Shown in pieces: positions 16,202 to 24,809 of a stretch of 64,000 nt of DNA (the stretch's first letter is position 1; every line of letters begins with the position of its first letter). Under the pieces are notes generated by a model. That model was given only the letters and a program-made list of their open reading frames with translations, searched no databases and had not been told where the DNA came from. The position numbers were made by a program, and so were the translations under genes. Location: NCBI GenBank assembly GCA_017307165.1, contig JAFKGK010000006.1, forward strand, positions 62,001 through 126,000, in the 5' to 3' direction. The stretch is from Candidatus Melainabacteria bacterium. GTDB taxonomy: Bacteria; Cyanobacteriota; Vampirovibrionia; Obscuribacterales; Obscuribacteraceae.

Positions 16202-16900
16202 ATGTGTAAATCAAGAGCCGCTGGTGTCATATGCGGTGTCGTTATCAGTTTAGCCTCGTTCTGCTCTGCGGTCGCGGCACCCGTCGATCAAAATAGTTTT
16301 GCTGCCGCGCAAGCCGATTACAATGCCGGGCGATATGCAGCTGCGCGTGACGCATTTGCCCGCTTTGCCCAAGCTTATCCTTCTAATTCGCTCTCGCATT
16401 ACTATCTAGCGCTATGCCAGCAACAGACCGGCAATGTGGCTTCTGCCAAGCGCGAGTACCAGACCGTCATCGCCTTGGGTGATCCGCGTCTAAAAATCCA
16501 GGCCGAGGCTGCTTTGGCGGCTCTTTCTGGAGGTGCCAGGGCAAGATCCGGCCAATCGCCTATCGAGGTCGTCTCGCCTATTTTTAGTACAGAGGTCAAG
16601 CAAATCGATTACGGTGCACGTGGCAATATCGACAGGGTGCTCGAGTTTTATGCCGATTGGTGTGGTCCCTGCAAAAAATTTGCCCCTATTTACGATAAGG
16701 TCTCACGCAAGTTCAGTCGCATCAATTTTTCGCATCACAATGTGGATGCTCCTGGCGTCGCCCCTTTAAAAGCACAGTATGAGATACTCTCGATCCCAAC
16801 CATGGTCTTTTTGGACAAAAATGGCAAGGTTTTGTTTAAGGGCAACTGCCCTGCAAGTGAACAGATTTTGACAAATCTGATCGCACAATACAACAGATAG
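16202..16900 (+). CDS. exported TPR-thioredoxin protein B (tandem paralogue)
   Basis: A 232-residue paralogue of the preceding gene with the same order: signal peptide (VICGVVISLASFCSAVAA), TPR-like unit (FAAAQADYNAGRYAAARDAF, SLSHYYLALCQQQTGN) and thioredoxin domain with WCGPC at Cys154/Cys157 and SIPTMVFLD. The Ala/Ser linker of copy A is replaced by a shorter, unrelated segment. Tandem duplication is the simplest origin, and the retained active sites suggest both work. A hairpin follows directly on the stop codon. Confidence 0.87.
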   Translation: MCKSRAAGVICGVVISLASFCSAVAAPVDQNSFAAAQADYNAGRYAAARDAFARFAQAYPSNSLSHYYLALCQQQTGNVASAKREYQTVIALGDPRLKIQAEAALAALSGGARARSGQSPIEVVSPIFSTEVKQIDYGARGNIDRVLEFYADWCGPCKKFAPIYDKVSRKFSRINFSHHNVDAPGVAPLKAQYEILSIPTMVFLDKNGKVLFKGNCPASEQILTNLIAQYNR

Positions 16901-16925
16901 CCCCACCTGTAGTGCCAGATGGGGC
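16900..16925 (+). terminator. hairpin after the thioredoxin pair
   Basis: GCCCCA pairs with TGGGGC, and inside it CTG pairs with CAG, leaving one mismatch and a six-base loop. The downstream tract GGTCTGTTTTG is only weakly U-rich, so termination may be partial. The hairpin overlaps the last base of the stop codon at 16900. Confidence 0.6.
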
Positions 16926-16944
16926 GGTCTGTTTTGTGTATTGT

Positions 16945-16984
16945 GATCTGATCTGATCTGATCTGATCTGATCTAATCTAATTT
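16945..16984. repeat. 5-bp microsatellite (GATCT)n
   Basis: Six perfect GATCT units (16945-16974) followed by the degenerate units AATCT and AATTT, ending in the stop codon of the transketolase gene on the other strand. Each unit contains GATC, so the tract is a dense cluster of potential Dam-type sites. It fills the gap between two convergent genes. Confidence 0.9.
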
Positions 16985-18884
16985 AGCCCAGGAGCGACTT
17001 GACCATTGCCACAATGTGGTTGGCTGTTATGCCAGCGGCATCCATGAGCTCTTCGGGAGTACCGGAGCCAGGCATGTCCTTAACGGCCATTTTGACGACC
17101 TTGGGAGCCTGCATTGGTTGCTTTGCCTTTTCTCCACGATTGAGAGGACCGCGGGTAGCAAAGGCGTCGAGCACTGCGTCGCCGAGACCGCCTTCGGGCC
17201 AGTGGTCTTCGACTACTACGAGTAGGCCGGTTTCTTTGGCGGCCTTTTCGAGGGTAGCTCTGTCTACAGGCTTGACCGAATACAGGTCGATAACACGAGC
17301 ATCGATGCCCTGCGACTTGAGCTCTTCAAATGCCTTGAGGCACTCATGTAGTGTGATGCCGGCTCCGATCAGGGTGACCATGTCCTTGTCGCTCGATTTG
17401 AGCGTTTTGCTGCCGCCAATCTCAAAGGTCTCGTCATCTTTGTAGAGGATGCGTGTCTTTTCGCGAGTGGTGCGCATATAGGAGATGCCTGATTGTTTGT
17501 ATTGGGCCTCGAGGAGTTTGGCTGTCGAGACTGCATCAGAAGGATACAAGACGGTCGAAGTATGTATAGCGCGCATCATGGCGATGTCTTCGAGTGCCAT
17601 TTGAGAGGGGCCATCGGCACCGATCGAGCAGCCGGCGTGCGAGCCGCAGAGTTTGATCTCTGCGCGAGACACAGCGGCCATGCGGATAAAGTCATATGCA
17701 CGTGAGAGAAATGCTGCAAAGGTTGACGAAAATGTCTTTTTGCCGCGTGTCGCTAGACCGATGGCTACTCCGACCATGAGCTGCTCGGCAATATACATCT
17801 CAAAAAATCTGTCGAGAAACGCCTTGCCAAATTTTTCGCTATATGTCGAGTTGCCGACCTCTGCGTCGAGCACGACTACGTCACTGTGAGCGGCGCCCAG
17901 AGCTTTTAGAGCGTCGCCGTATGCTTCGCGTGTGGCAGCCGGGCTAGAAAATACAGGCGCGAGATAGCGGCCGTTGCCTGAGATCTCGGCGCTTTGCTTG
18001 GGTTTGGCGGGAGCTGCATCGGGCTTGGCGACAGCGATCTTGATATCAGTCTTGCCACCCAACACTTTGAGAGCTTCTTGGGCTTGTTCTTTGTTGAGGG
18101 GCTTGCCGTGCCATCCATCCTGGTTGGCGGTAAGTTCGAGGCCATGACCTTTTTCGGTCTTGGCGACAATCATGGTCGGCTGTCCTTTAAAGTCATAGGC
18201 AGTCTTGAGGGCCTTATCGATCTGCTCGATATCATGACCATCTATCTCGATCACGTTCCAGCCAAAGGCTCGGGCGCGTTCGGCATAAACAGGGGAGTTC
18301 CAGCCTAGTGCTGTCTCGCCGCGTTGACCGAGGCGATTCATGTCGAGGATGGCGATCATATTGTCGAGCTTATAATGCGAGGCACAGGCCATGGCTTCCC
18401 AGACCGAGCCTTCGGCCATTTCGCTGTCGCCAAGCAAGGTCCATACTTTGTATGGCAGTTTATCGAGGTATTTGCCAGCGATAGCCATGCCGCAGCCCAT
18501 AGCCAATCCTTGACCCAGAGAGCCGGTTGCGACATCGACCCATGGGATCACCTTGGGCACAGGGTGACCTTCCAGACGGCATCCAAATTTGCGCAGATCC
18601 ATGAGTTCTTTGTCTTCGATGGCGCCAGCGGCTCTGTACATCGAGTAGAGCAATGGGCAAGCATGTCCTTTGCTAAAGATCAGCCTATCGTTCATCTTAT
18701 TTTCGGGCTGATCAAAATCGTATTTCAAATAATTGGTCATCAAGACGGCCATGATGTCAGCAGCAGACATCGATGAGGTGGGGTGGCCGGACCCTGCCGC
18801 AGTGGTGCACCGGATACTGTCGACTCTCAATTGTCTGGCTAGATCCTTGAGCGTCTCGACCTTGGTGGCTTGCGCTTCTACCAT
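16983..18884 (-). CDS. tkt: transketolase
   Basis: Thiamine-diphosphate enzyme of the non-oxidative pentose phosphate pathway, transferring two-carbon units between sugar phosphates. At 633 residues it is one chain with all domains, of the shorter type also found in animals. Thiamine-binding domain: GSGHPTSSMSAADIM, then GDSEMAEGSVWEAM through the downstream Asn (LDMNRLGQ). Pyrimidine-binding domain: EMYIAEQLMVGVAIGLA with the catalytic Glu. The C-terminal transketolase domain starts near IGAGITLHECLKA. A ~35-residue Ala/Pro/Lys-rich linker separates the halves. GAGGAG precedes the ATG. Divergent from the M1 peptidase. Confidence 0.95.
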   Translation of the reverse strand: MVEAQATKVETLKDLARQLRVDSIRCTTAAGSGHPTSSMSAADIMAVLMTNYLKYDFDQPENKMNDRLIFSKGHACPLLYSMYRAAGAIEDKELMDLRKFGCRLEGHPVPKVIPWVDVATGSLGQGLAMGCGMAIAGKYLDKLPYKVWTLLGDSEMAEGSVWEAMACASHYKLDNMIAILDMNRLGQRGETALGWNSPVYAERARAFGWNVIEIDGHDIEQIDKALKTAYDFKGQPTMIVAKTEKGHGLELTANQDGWHGKPLNKEQAQEALKVLGGKTDIKIAVAKPDAAPAKPKQSAEISGNGRYLAPVFSSPAATREAYGDALKALGAAHSDVVVLDAEVGNSTYSEKFGKAFLDRFFEMYIAEQLMVGVAIGLATRGKKTFSSTFAAFLSRAYDFIRMAAVSRAEIKLCGSHAGCSIGADGPSQMALEDIAMMRAIHTSTVLYPSDAVSTAKLLEAQYKQSGISYMRTTREKTRILYKDDETFEIGGSKTLKSSDKDMVTLIGAGITLHECLKAFEELKSQGIDARVIDLYSVKPVDRATLEKAAKETGLLVVVEDHWPEGGLGDAVLDAFATRGPLNRGEKAKQPMQAPKVVKMAVKDMPGSGTPEELMDAAGITANHIVAMVKSLLG

Positions 18885-18993
18885 GCTTGTACTCCTCTAT
18901 ATTCGCTGATAGCACAATATGCTAACCTCTTGGCCCGCAAATTGCCTTAATTTCGTAAGATACATAGTCACGATCCCCTGTGAGGAAAGCCCA

Positions 18994-21603
18994 ATGTGCT
19001 CTAACGCCGGAATACTCGCCGCTTCGCCCTATCGTCTTTCGACGGCGGTCAAACCCAGCCATTATGAGATTGAACTCGACTGCGATATGGAGGGTTTTAC
19101 CTATCAGGGCCGCGAGATCATCGATATAGAGGTGACGGGAGAGGAGTCAGTCGATCAGATCCTGCTCAATAGCGTGGACATCTCTTTTGTAGATGTGAAA
19201 TTGACAGAGATGGCCGGTAGCAATAAAGAACATACTGGTAAATACACGGTGCAAGAAGGTACAGAGAGAGTTGCCTTTGATTTTGGCCAGCCGATTGCAC
19301 CTGGTCACTATCGACTGCACATCCAGTTTGCAGGCGTCATCAATGACAAATTGCGTGGCTTTTATCGTAGCGCTCAGACCCTGCCTGATGGCTCCAAAAA
19401 ATGGATCGGTGTCACGCAAATGGAGCCAACCGATGCTAGAAGGGTCTTTCCTTGCTTTGATGAGCCTGCCTTAAAGGCAACATTTAAGCTCACGCTGATA
19501 GTGGCGGAGCACCTCGATGCGATCTCCAATACTCCAGTCGCCAGCCAATCTGTCATTACAGCCGGCCGCAAAAAAGTAATATTCGAGCCGACTATGCATA
19601 TGGCCACTTATATTGTGGCCTTTGTCGTAGGAGAGTTTGATAAGAGCGATACTGTAGATGTTGATGGAGTGCCTTTTACCATCTATGCTCCCCTCGGCAA
19701 AAAGCATCTGAGCTCTTTTGCCCTGCAAATTGGTGCATCTGCTCTTTCATTTTTTAATAAATACTATGGCATCAAATATCCAGGCGCAAAAATGGATATG
19801 ATCGCCGTGCCTGACTTTGCTTTTGGAGCAATGGAAAATCTGGGCTGTGTGATCTATCGTGAAAATGCCTTGCTCGTGGATCCCGCCAGGGCCAGTCATG
19901 CCGAAGTCGAGCGCGTCGCCGATGTGGTGGCACACGAGCTGGCGCATATGTGGTTTGGCAATCTCACAACGATGAAGTGGTGGAACGGCATCTGGCTGAA
20001 TGAGGCCTTTGCTACTTTTATGCAATTGGTGGCAGTCGACAATTTTAAACACGAATGGAAGCGCTTTGAGACTTTTGGCGTATCCCGCGCCATGGCCTTT
20101 GCTACCGATGGTTTGAGCGCTACGCGTCCAATCGAGTTTCCTGTCGATGCACCAGCGGAGTGCACTGGTATGTTTGATGTATTGACCTACGAAAAAGGCG
20201 CCTCTGTGCTGCGCATGCTCGAGCAATATATTGGACCTGATGTTTTTAAGATGGGCGTCAACAATTATTTGCAGACGCACAAATACTCTAATACAGAGAC
20301 CGAGGATCTGTGGCTGGCCCTCGCTCAGGCTTCCGGTCTGCCTGTGCGAGAGATTATGAATAGCTGGATTTTTCAAAAGGGGCACCCACTGATCGATGTG
20401 ACGATCAATGGTGAACGCGCAGTCAAGTTTACTCAAAAGCGATTTTTTTACCTGGCCTCAGAGCACGCCTCTGGTGCCGAGCACTATCAAGTACCGCTTT
20501 TGGTGCGCGCTAAAACAAAGCAAGCCGATGGCAGTACTAAGATCGAAAGCCATCACATGATCTTAAAACGGGGATGTGAAGGCGAATCAGCCGAAGGCAT
20601 GGTTTTTGATGGCGAGATCCAATACGTGGTGGTAAACGCCGGTGGTCATGGTTTTTATCGCGTCGCTTACGATCAATCTTTGCTGCAGGGTTTGTATGCT
20701 GCTCTGCAAGCTGGGGACTTGTCGACACTCGAGAGATTCAATTTTGTCAGCGACATGTTTGCCCTAACGCAAAATGGCACCATGACTCTCGATCAGATGC
20801 TGGACGTACTGGAGCGATTCGATGCCGAGCGCGACAAAAATGTCTGGGCCGCCATATCTGGTGCCCTGATCTATGCGGATAGATTTTTGCCAGCGGGCTC
20901 CAGCAAAAGAGCAAGAGTCGCCGAAACTGCTCGTAAGCTGGCTCGCCCTGTATTTGATGAGTTGGGATTTGCTCCGGCGCAAGGCAAAGTAAATCAAGAA
21001 AATGAACTGACCCGTCAATTGCGTGGTATCGTCATTTCTCTTCTCGGTATCGTCGGTGGTGACGATGAGGTGCGTCGTATGGCCGCCGAGCTTTTTGATG
21101 CCGGGTCACACGAGGACCTCTCCGCTGATGTGCTCTCAGCTATCGTGATGATACTGGCCCATACTGGCGACGCGGCTCGTTATGCTGATTTTGTAGAGCG
21201 CTACAAAAAGGGTGACTCTCCGCAGGTACAGGAGCGATACATGTTTGCGCTCGCTGCTTTTCCTCATGCTGACTTATTGCAAAAGACCCTGTCCATGACT
21301 TTGAACGGAGAGATCAAGGGGCAAAATGCACCATATGTAGTGCGCAATCTTATGCTCAATCCTGCCGGTCGTCTGGTCGGTTGGCAATTTATGAGCCAAA
21401 AATGGGATGAGGTGACCAAACTTTTTCCAGCCATGATCCTCACTCGTCTGGTCGAAGGTGTGACTGGGCTTGCCGACCCAGTGTTGGCTCGTGAAGTCTT
21501 TGCCTTCTTTGCCGATCATAATGTGGAGGGTGGTGAAAAGACTGTGGCTCAGCATCTCGAAAAACTCCGCGTGGCGCTAGCGTTTGCGGAAGCAAATGCA
21601 TAA
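18994..21603 (+). CDS. M1-family zinc aminopeptidase
   Basis: Gluzincin that removes N-terminal residues from peptides. Zinc ligands are His314 and His318 in HELAHMWFGNLTT and Glu337 in NEAFATF; the exopeptidase motif GAMEN precedes them. N-terminal beta-domain, catalytic domain and C-terminal ERAP1-like helical domain follow in order over 869 residues, the usual size for the PSA/ERAP-like branch. ATG 18994 has GAGGAAAG at good distance; the frame open to 18919 has no such support. No signal peptide, so probably cytoplasmic. Transcribed alone, divergent from tkt. Confidence 0.94.
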   Translation: MCSNAGILAASPYRLSTAVKPSHYEIELDCDMEGFTYQGREIIDIEVTGEESVDQILLNSVDISFVDVKLTEMAGSNKEHTGKYTVQEGTERVAFDFGQPIAPGHYRLHIQFAGVINDKLRGFYRSAQTLPDGSKKWIGVTQMEPTDARRVFPCFDEPALKATFKLTLIVAEHLDAISNTPVASQSVITAGRKKVIFEPTMHMATYIVAFVVGEFDKSDTVDVDGVPFTIYAPLGKKHLSSFALQIGASALSFFNKYYGIKYPGAKMDMIAVPDFAFGAMENLGCVIYRENALLVDPARASHAEVERVADVVAHELAHMWFGNLTTMKWWNGIWLNEAFATFMQLVAVDNFKHEWKRFETFGVSRAMAFATDGLSATRPIEFPVDAPAECTGMFDVLTYEKGASVLRMLEQYIGPDVFKMGVNNYLQTHKYSNTETEDLWLALAQASGLPVREIMNSWIFQKGHPLIDVTINGERAVKFTQKRFFYLASEHASGAEHYQVPLLVRAKTKQADGSTKIESHHMILKRGCEGESAEGMVFDGEIQYVVVNAGGHGFYRVAYDQSLLQGLYAALQAGDLSTLERFNFVSDMFALTQNGTMTLDQMLDVLERFDAERDKNVWAAISGALIYADRFLPAGSSKRARVAETARKLARPVFDELGFAPAQGKVNQENELTRQLRGIVISLLGIVGGDDEVRRMAAELFDAGSHEDLSADVLSAIVMILAHTGDAARYADFVERYKKGDSPQVQERYMFALAAFPHADLLQKTLSMTLNGEIKGQNAPYVVRNLMLNPAGRLVGWQFMSQKWDEVTKLFPAMILTRLVEGVTGLADPVLAREVFAFFADHNVEGGEKTVAQHLEKLRVALAFAEANA

Positions 21604-21631
21604 AATAATGCGCAAGCCAAATGAGTCGCGG

Positions 21632-22951
21632 TCAATTTTTGTCTGTGATCAGTTGAGCGCCTTGCTTGTGCCCCAAAAAGGTCCAGAGCCACTGCAATGT
21701 GACGACAAAACGATTGCGAAAACCCACAAGAAACATCACGTGGATCAACAGCCAGCTAAACCATGCAGGTCCGCCGGTGATCACAGCCTTGAAAGGCCAT
21801 TTGATATTGGCCACGGCTTTCATGCGGCCTATGGTTGCCATGTCGCCCTTGTCTCGATAGCAAAATGGTTTGCGAGCCTGTCCTCGCATGTCAGCCAGAA
21901 TCTGTTGACCAGCGTAGGTACCCATCTGAATCGCTGTTTGCGCGACACCAGGGACTTGCTTGCCATCTTGCTCAAAGTGAGCTAGATCGCCGCAAACAAA
22001 GACATTTGGCTTGCCGGGCGGGTTGAGATTGGCGTCTACCATCACACAACCTCGCTTGTCGATCTCACCTCCAAGCATCTTGCCTAGCGGTGAGGCTTTG
22101 ACTCCAGCGGCCCATAGCACCACCGTCGCGTCCAGATCACCAATATTGGTGCGCACCAGGCCGGGCTCGATGGCTGTTACTTGTGTATTGAGCATGACTT
22201 CTACGCCAATCTGCTTAAGTTGCTCCAGCGCCGAGGCACTCAGTTTATCGGGATAGGCTGCGAGGATTTTGGGTATGGCTTCGATTAGAAGCACGCGTGA
22301 TTTGGATGCGTCGATGCCACGAAAATTTTTGCAGTACAGCCTGCAGCTATCCGCTAGAGCACCCGCCAGCTCTACTCCTGTCGGACCACCACCGATGACG
22401 ATAAAATTGAGTGGCTTGTGATGCCCGCGCAGGAGCACTTCTCGTTCGGCTGCCTCAAAGGCAGTAAAGACCTGGCGTCTGATCTTGAGCGCGTCTTCGA
22501 CAGTCTTGAGCCCGGGAGCAATGGGCTGCCATTCGTCGTGGCCAAAATAAGAATGAGTCGCGCCTGTGGCAAGGATGAGGTAGTCGTAGTCCAACAGGCT
22601 GCCATCGCTGAGATGTACGCAGTTGGTACGGCTATCGATGCCGTTCACTTCGCTCATCAAGACAGCTATATTGTCGGCCTGACCTACGATATTGCGGATG
22701 GGCTGAGCGATGTCGGCTGGGGTGAGAGTGGCGGTTGCAACTTGATAGAGGAGGGGTTGAAATGTATGGTGATTTTTGCGGTCGATGATAGTGACGATGG
22801 CGTCAGTGTTTTTGAGTTGCAGTGCCGCATTGAGACCGGCAAAGCCTCCGCCTATGATCAATACGCGTTTGCGACCGGTGGCCTTGAGTGGGCCCGGGGC
22901 TCTGTTGATTAGGGGCGATGATTGAGATGCTTGCGGTGTATTCATGATCAT
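21632..22951 (-). CDS. ndh: type II NADH dehydrogenase (NDH-2)
   Basis: Non-proton-pumping NADH:quinone oxidoreductase at the inner face of the membrane. The N-terminal FAD-binding motif is RVLIIGGGFAGLNAAL (residues ~29-44) after a 25-residue Pro/Ser-rich leader. The NADH-binding motif is NFIVIGGGPTGVELAGALA. The C-terminal FAD motif is PNVFVCGDLAHFE, and YAGQQIL precedes the membrane-anchoring end with its WFSWLLIHVMFLVGF helix. The 439-residue length fits. Start could be ATG 22951 or ATG 22945; neither has a strong ribosome site. Convergent with the M1 peptidase gene. Confidence 0.92.
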   Translation of the reverse strand: MIMNTPQASQSSPLINRAPGPLKATGRKRVLIIGGGFAGLNAALQLKNTDAIVTIIDRKNHHTFQPLLYQVATATLTPADIAQPIRNIVGQADNIAVLMSEVNGIDSRTNCVHLSDGSLLDYDYLILATGATHSYFGHDEWQPIAPGLKTVEDALKIRRQVFTAFEAAEREVLLRGHHKPLNFIVIGGGPTGVELAGALADSCRLYCKNFRGIDASKSRVLLIEAIPKILAAYPDKLSASALEQLKQIGVEVMLNTQVTAIEPGLVRTNIGDLDATVVLWAAGVKASPLGKMLGGEIDKRGCVMVDANLNPPGKPNVFVCGDLAHFEQDGKQVPGVAQTAIQMGTYAGQQILADMRGQARKPFCYRDKGDMATIGRMKAVANIKWPFKAVITGGPAWFSWLLIHVMFLVGFRNRFVVTLQWLWTFLGHKQGAQLITDKN

Positions 22952-23096
22952 GATCTTGCTTGCTTTTTAGCAAAGATACTGTACGAGCGGCGCTCCCTAC
23001 AAGTTAGATTATGATTGTTTGAGCAGGATAAAGTTTCTTTGCATGTGTATCCGGGTAAATTTGTCATAGTCAGCACAGTTGATCGCGAGGTGACCC

Positions 23097-24809
23097 ATGC
23101 CTGCCAAATTGCGCAAAAAAGACGCTGATTGCGAGTTTCCCTTGCCCGCGGGGTGGCGGTCAGAGATATGTAATGACGGTAAGCCAAGATACAAGGTCAA
23201 TGTCACGACTAACGAGTTTCATTCGGGTAGTCGCTGCGGTCAGATCGCTAGTCTAGCTGATCCAGCAGCCGAGTTTGAGCCAGGCGATTTTGCCCATATG
23301 TCTCAGGTTATAGATGCCGCACCATATAGGGGCAAGCATTTTGCTTTTTCTGCCTGGGTCAAGGCCAGCCAGGTCCAAGGTTGGGCAGGGCTCTGGGCCC
23401 GTGTGGATGGCGCTGGCGCGATACTTGCCTTTGACAATATGCAGGATCGTCCGATCAAGGGAGATAGCGACTGGCAAGAGCAGCAAATAGTGCTTGCAGT
23501 CCCACAAGAAGCCGAGTCCATCTATTTTGGCCTCTTGTTGTGCGGTCAGGGCCATGTCTATATCGACGATGCGAGCGTCGCAGAGAGTGATCTATTGCCC
23601 ACAAGCGTGCCTTTGCCGAGATCTTGCGGCATCCAATATCAAAACCTGAGCCCGACCAATCTAGATTTTGGTGAGGGCATGGGTTGGGGATATAGGTTTC
23701 CCGAGCAATGCAGGGCGCCGGCAGGCTGGTTTATCACAGGCGAGGGCAACAACAATTACGAGATCGCACAAGACAAAAGCCAATCCGATGGCATTTGCCT
23801 GAGGTCGATCGACATATTTAGTGCAGATAAACCTGGTGGGGATGTCGATGCATTTAGCTCGGCCTATGTGCTGCAAGCATTGCACACCGACTATCTGCAC
23901 GCAGGAGAGAGTGGTGAAAGGAGGGTTAAAGTCCTCAAGTTCTCTGCCCAGATCAAGACCTTTGACGTGCAGGGTATAGGGGGACAGGGCGCCGGACTCT
24001 GGCTGCGTGCCGATTGTGGACATCAATTGGCTGTAGAGAATGATTATATGGCTGACGCTCAGATCACAGGCACCACGGATTGGCAGACTTATACATGCTG
24101 TATCGATGTCCCGACAAATGCCGACAATATTTATTTTGGCTTTGGCCTGGTAGGTAGCGGAGCAATGTGGGTGCACGACCTCACCTTGCAATTTGATGAT
24201 GCAAAGTCCTTGCGTCCCAGCAGCTCAAGGCAAAGTCGGACGCTAGAGCCGACCAATCTCGATTTTGGCGATGGCATGCAAGGTTGGATGATTTCTGGCA
24301 GCAAGCCCAAGCCATTTACTGTCGTAGTCAAACCCGATCAAATCGATAAGCCTGGAGCTCAGCTAGAGATCTCTCGCAAGGGCAGCAGCGTCAATGGTTT
24401 TGTCACGGTCATGCAGATGATCTCAGCAGAGGCTTATATTGGTAGCAAAATCAAGTTGAGCGCCGATCTGTCGGCTCTAGATGTCGATGGGGCAGCAGTC
24501 TGGCTGAGAGTCGATGGACCACAGCAAAAGACTCTGGGTTTTGACAATATGCATGGTCGCTCGTTGCGTGATACCTGTGGTTGGCAGCAGTGCGCCTGTG
24601 TGCTGGATGTGCCACCCGAGGCAGAGAGCATTGCATTTGGTGTCATGCTCGGCGATGTGGATGCAAATAAGAGTACTGGCAAACGTTCTGTCTATGCCCG
24701 CAATCTCCGCCTCCATAGTATCGATGGAGATAGTGAGTCTGTGACCGATCAAATGTTATCGCCTGTAGTGTATGATGCACGACCACTCAATATGGACTTT
24801 GAACAATAA
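23097..24809 (+). CDS. protein of three repeated beta-sandwich modules
   Basis: Three related modules of about 180 residues fill the 570-residue product. Each has a W-rich first strand, a 'gWaGLWaRVDG' or 'aVWLRVDG' strand, the phrase FDNM or similar followed by ~R-x-I/L-x-G/D and a W-Q turn, then VP-x-EAeSIyFG and an acidic strand. Modules 2 and 3 open with TNLDFGEGM and TNLDFGDGM. This looks like a galactose-binding/carbohydrate-binding jelly roll, by inference. GAGGTGA precedes ATG 23097. No signal peptide. The ORF ends in PLNMDFEQ, the opening of what would be a fourth module, at a TAA; the next ORF continues in the same frame. Confidence 0.75.
   Translation: MPAKLRKKDADCEFPLPAGWRSEICNDGKPRYKVNVTTNEFHSGSRCGQIASLADPAAEFEPGDFAHMSQVIDAAPYRGKHFAFSAWVKASQVQGWAGLWARVDGAGAILAFDNMQDRPIKGDSDWQEQQIVLAVPQEAESIYFGLLLCGQGHVYIDDASVAESDLLPTSVPLPRSCGIQYQNLSPTNLDFGEGMGWGYRFPEQCRAPAGWFITGEGNNNYEIAQDKSQSDGICLRSIDIFSADKPGGDVDAFSSAYVLQALHTDYLHAGESGERRVKVLKFSAQIKTFDVQGIGGQGAGLWLRADCGHQLAVENDYMADAQITGTTDWQTYTCCIDVPTNADNIYFGFGLVGSGAMWVHDLTLQFDDAKSLRPSSSRQSRTLEPTNLDFGDGMQGWMISGSKPKPFTVVVKPDQIDKPGAQLEISRKGSSVNGFVTVMQMISAEAYIGSKIKLSADLSALDVDGAAVWLRVDGPQQKTLGFDNMHGRSLRDTCGWQQCACVLDVPPEAESIAFGVMLGDVDANKSTGKRSVYARNLRLHSIDGDSESVTDQMLSPVVYDARPLNMDFEQ

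Noticed and set aside
16945..16984. Possible CRISPR-like or recombination-site repeat
   Set aside because: Units are 5 bp without spacers; a simple microsatellite.
19747..20436. 229-codon ORF on the minus strand
   Set aside because: Fully antisense to the M1 aminopeptidase catalytic domain; a frame shadow.
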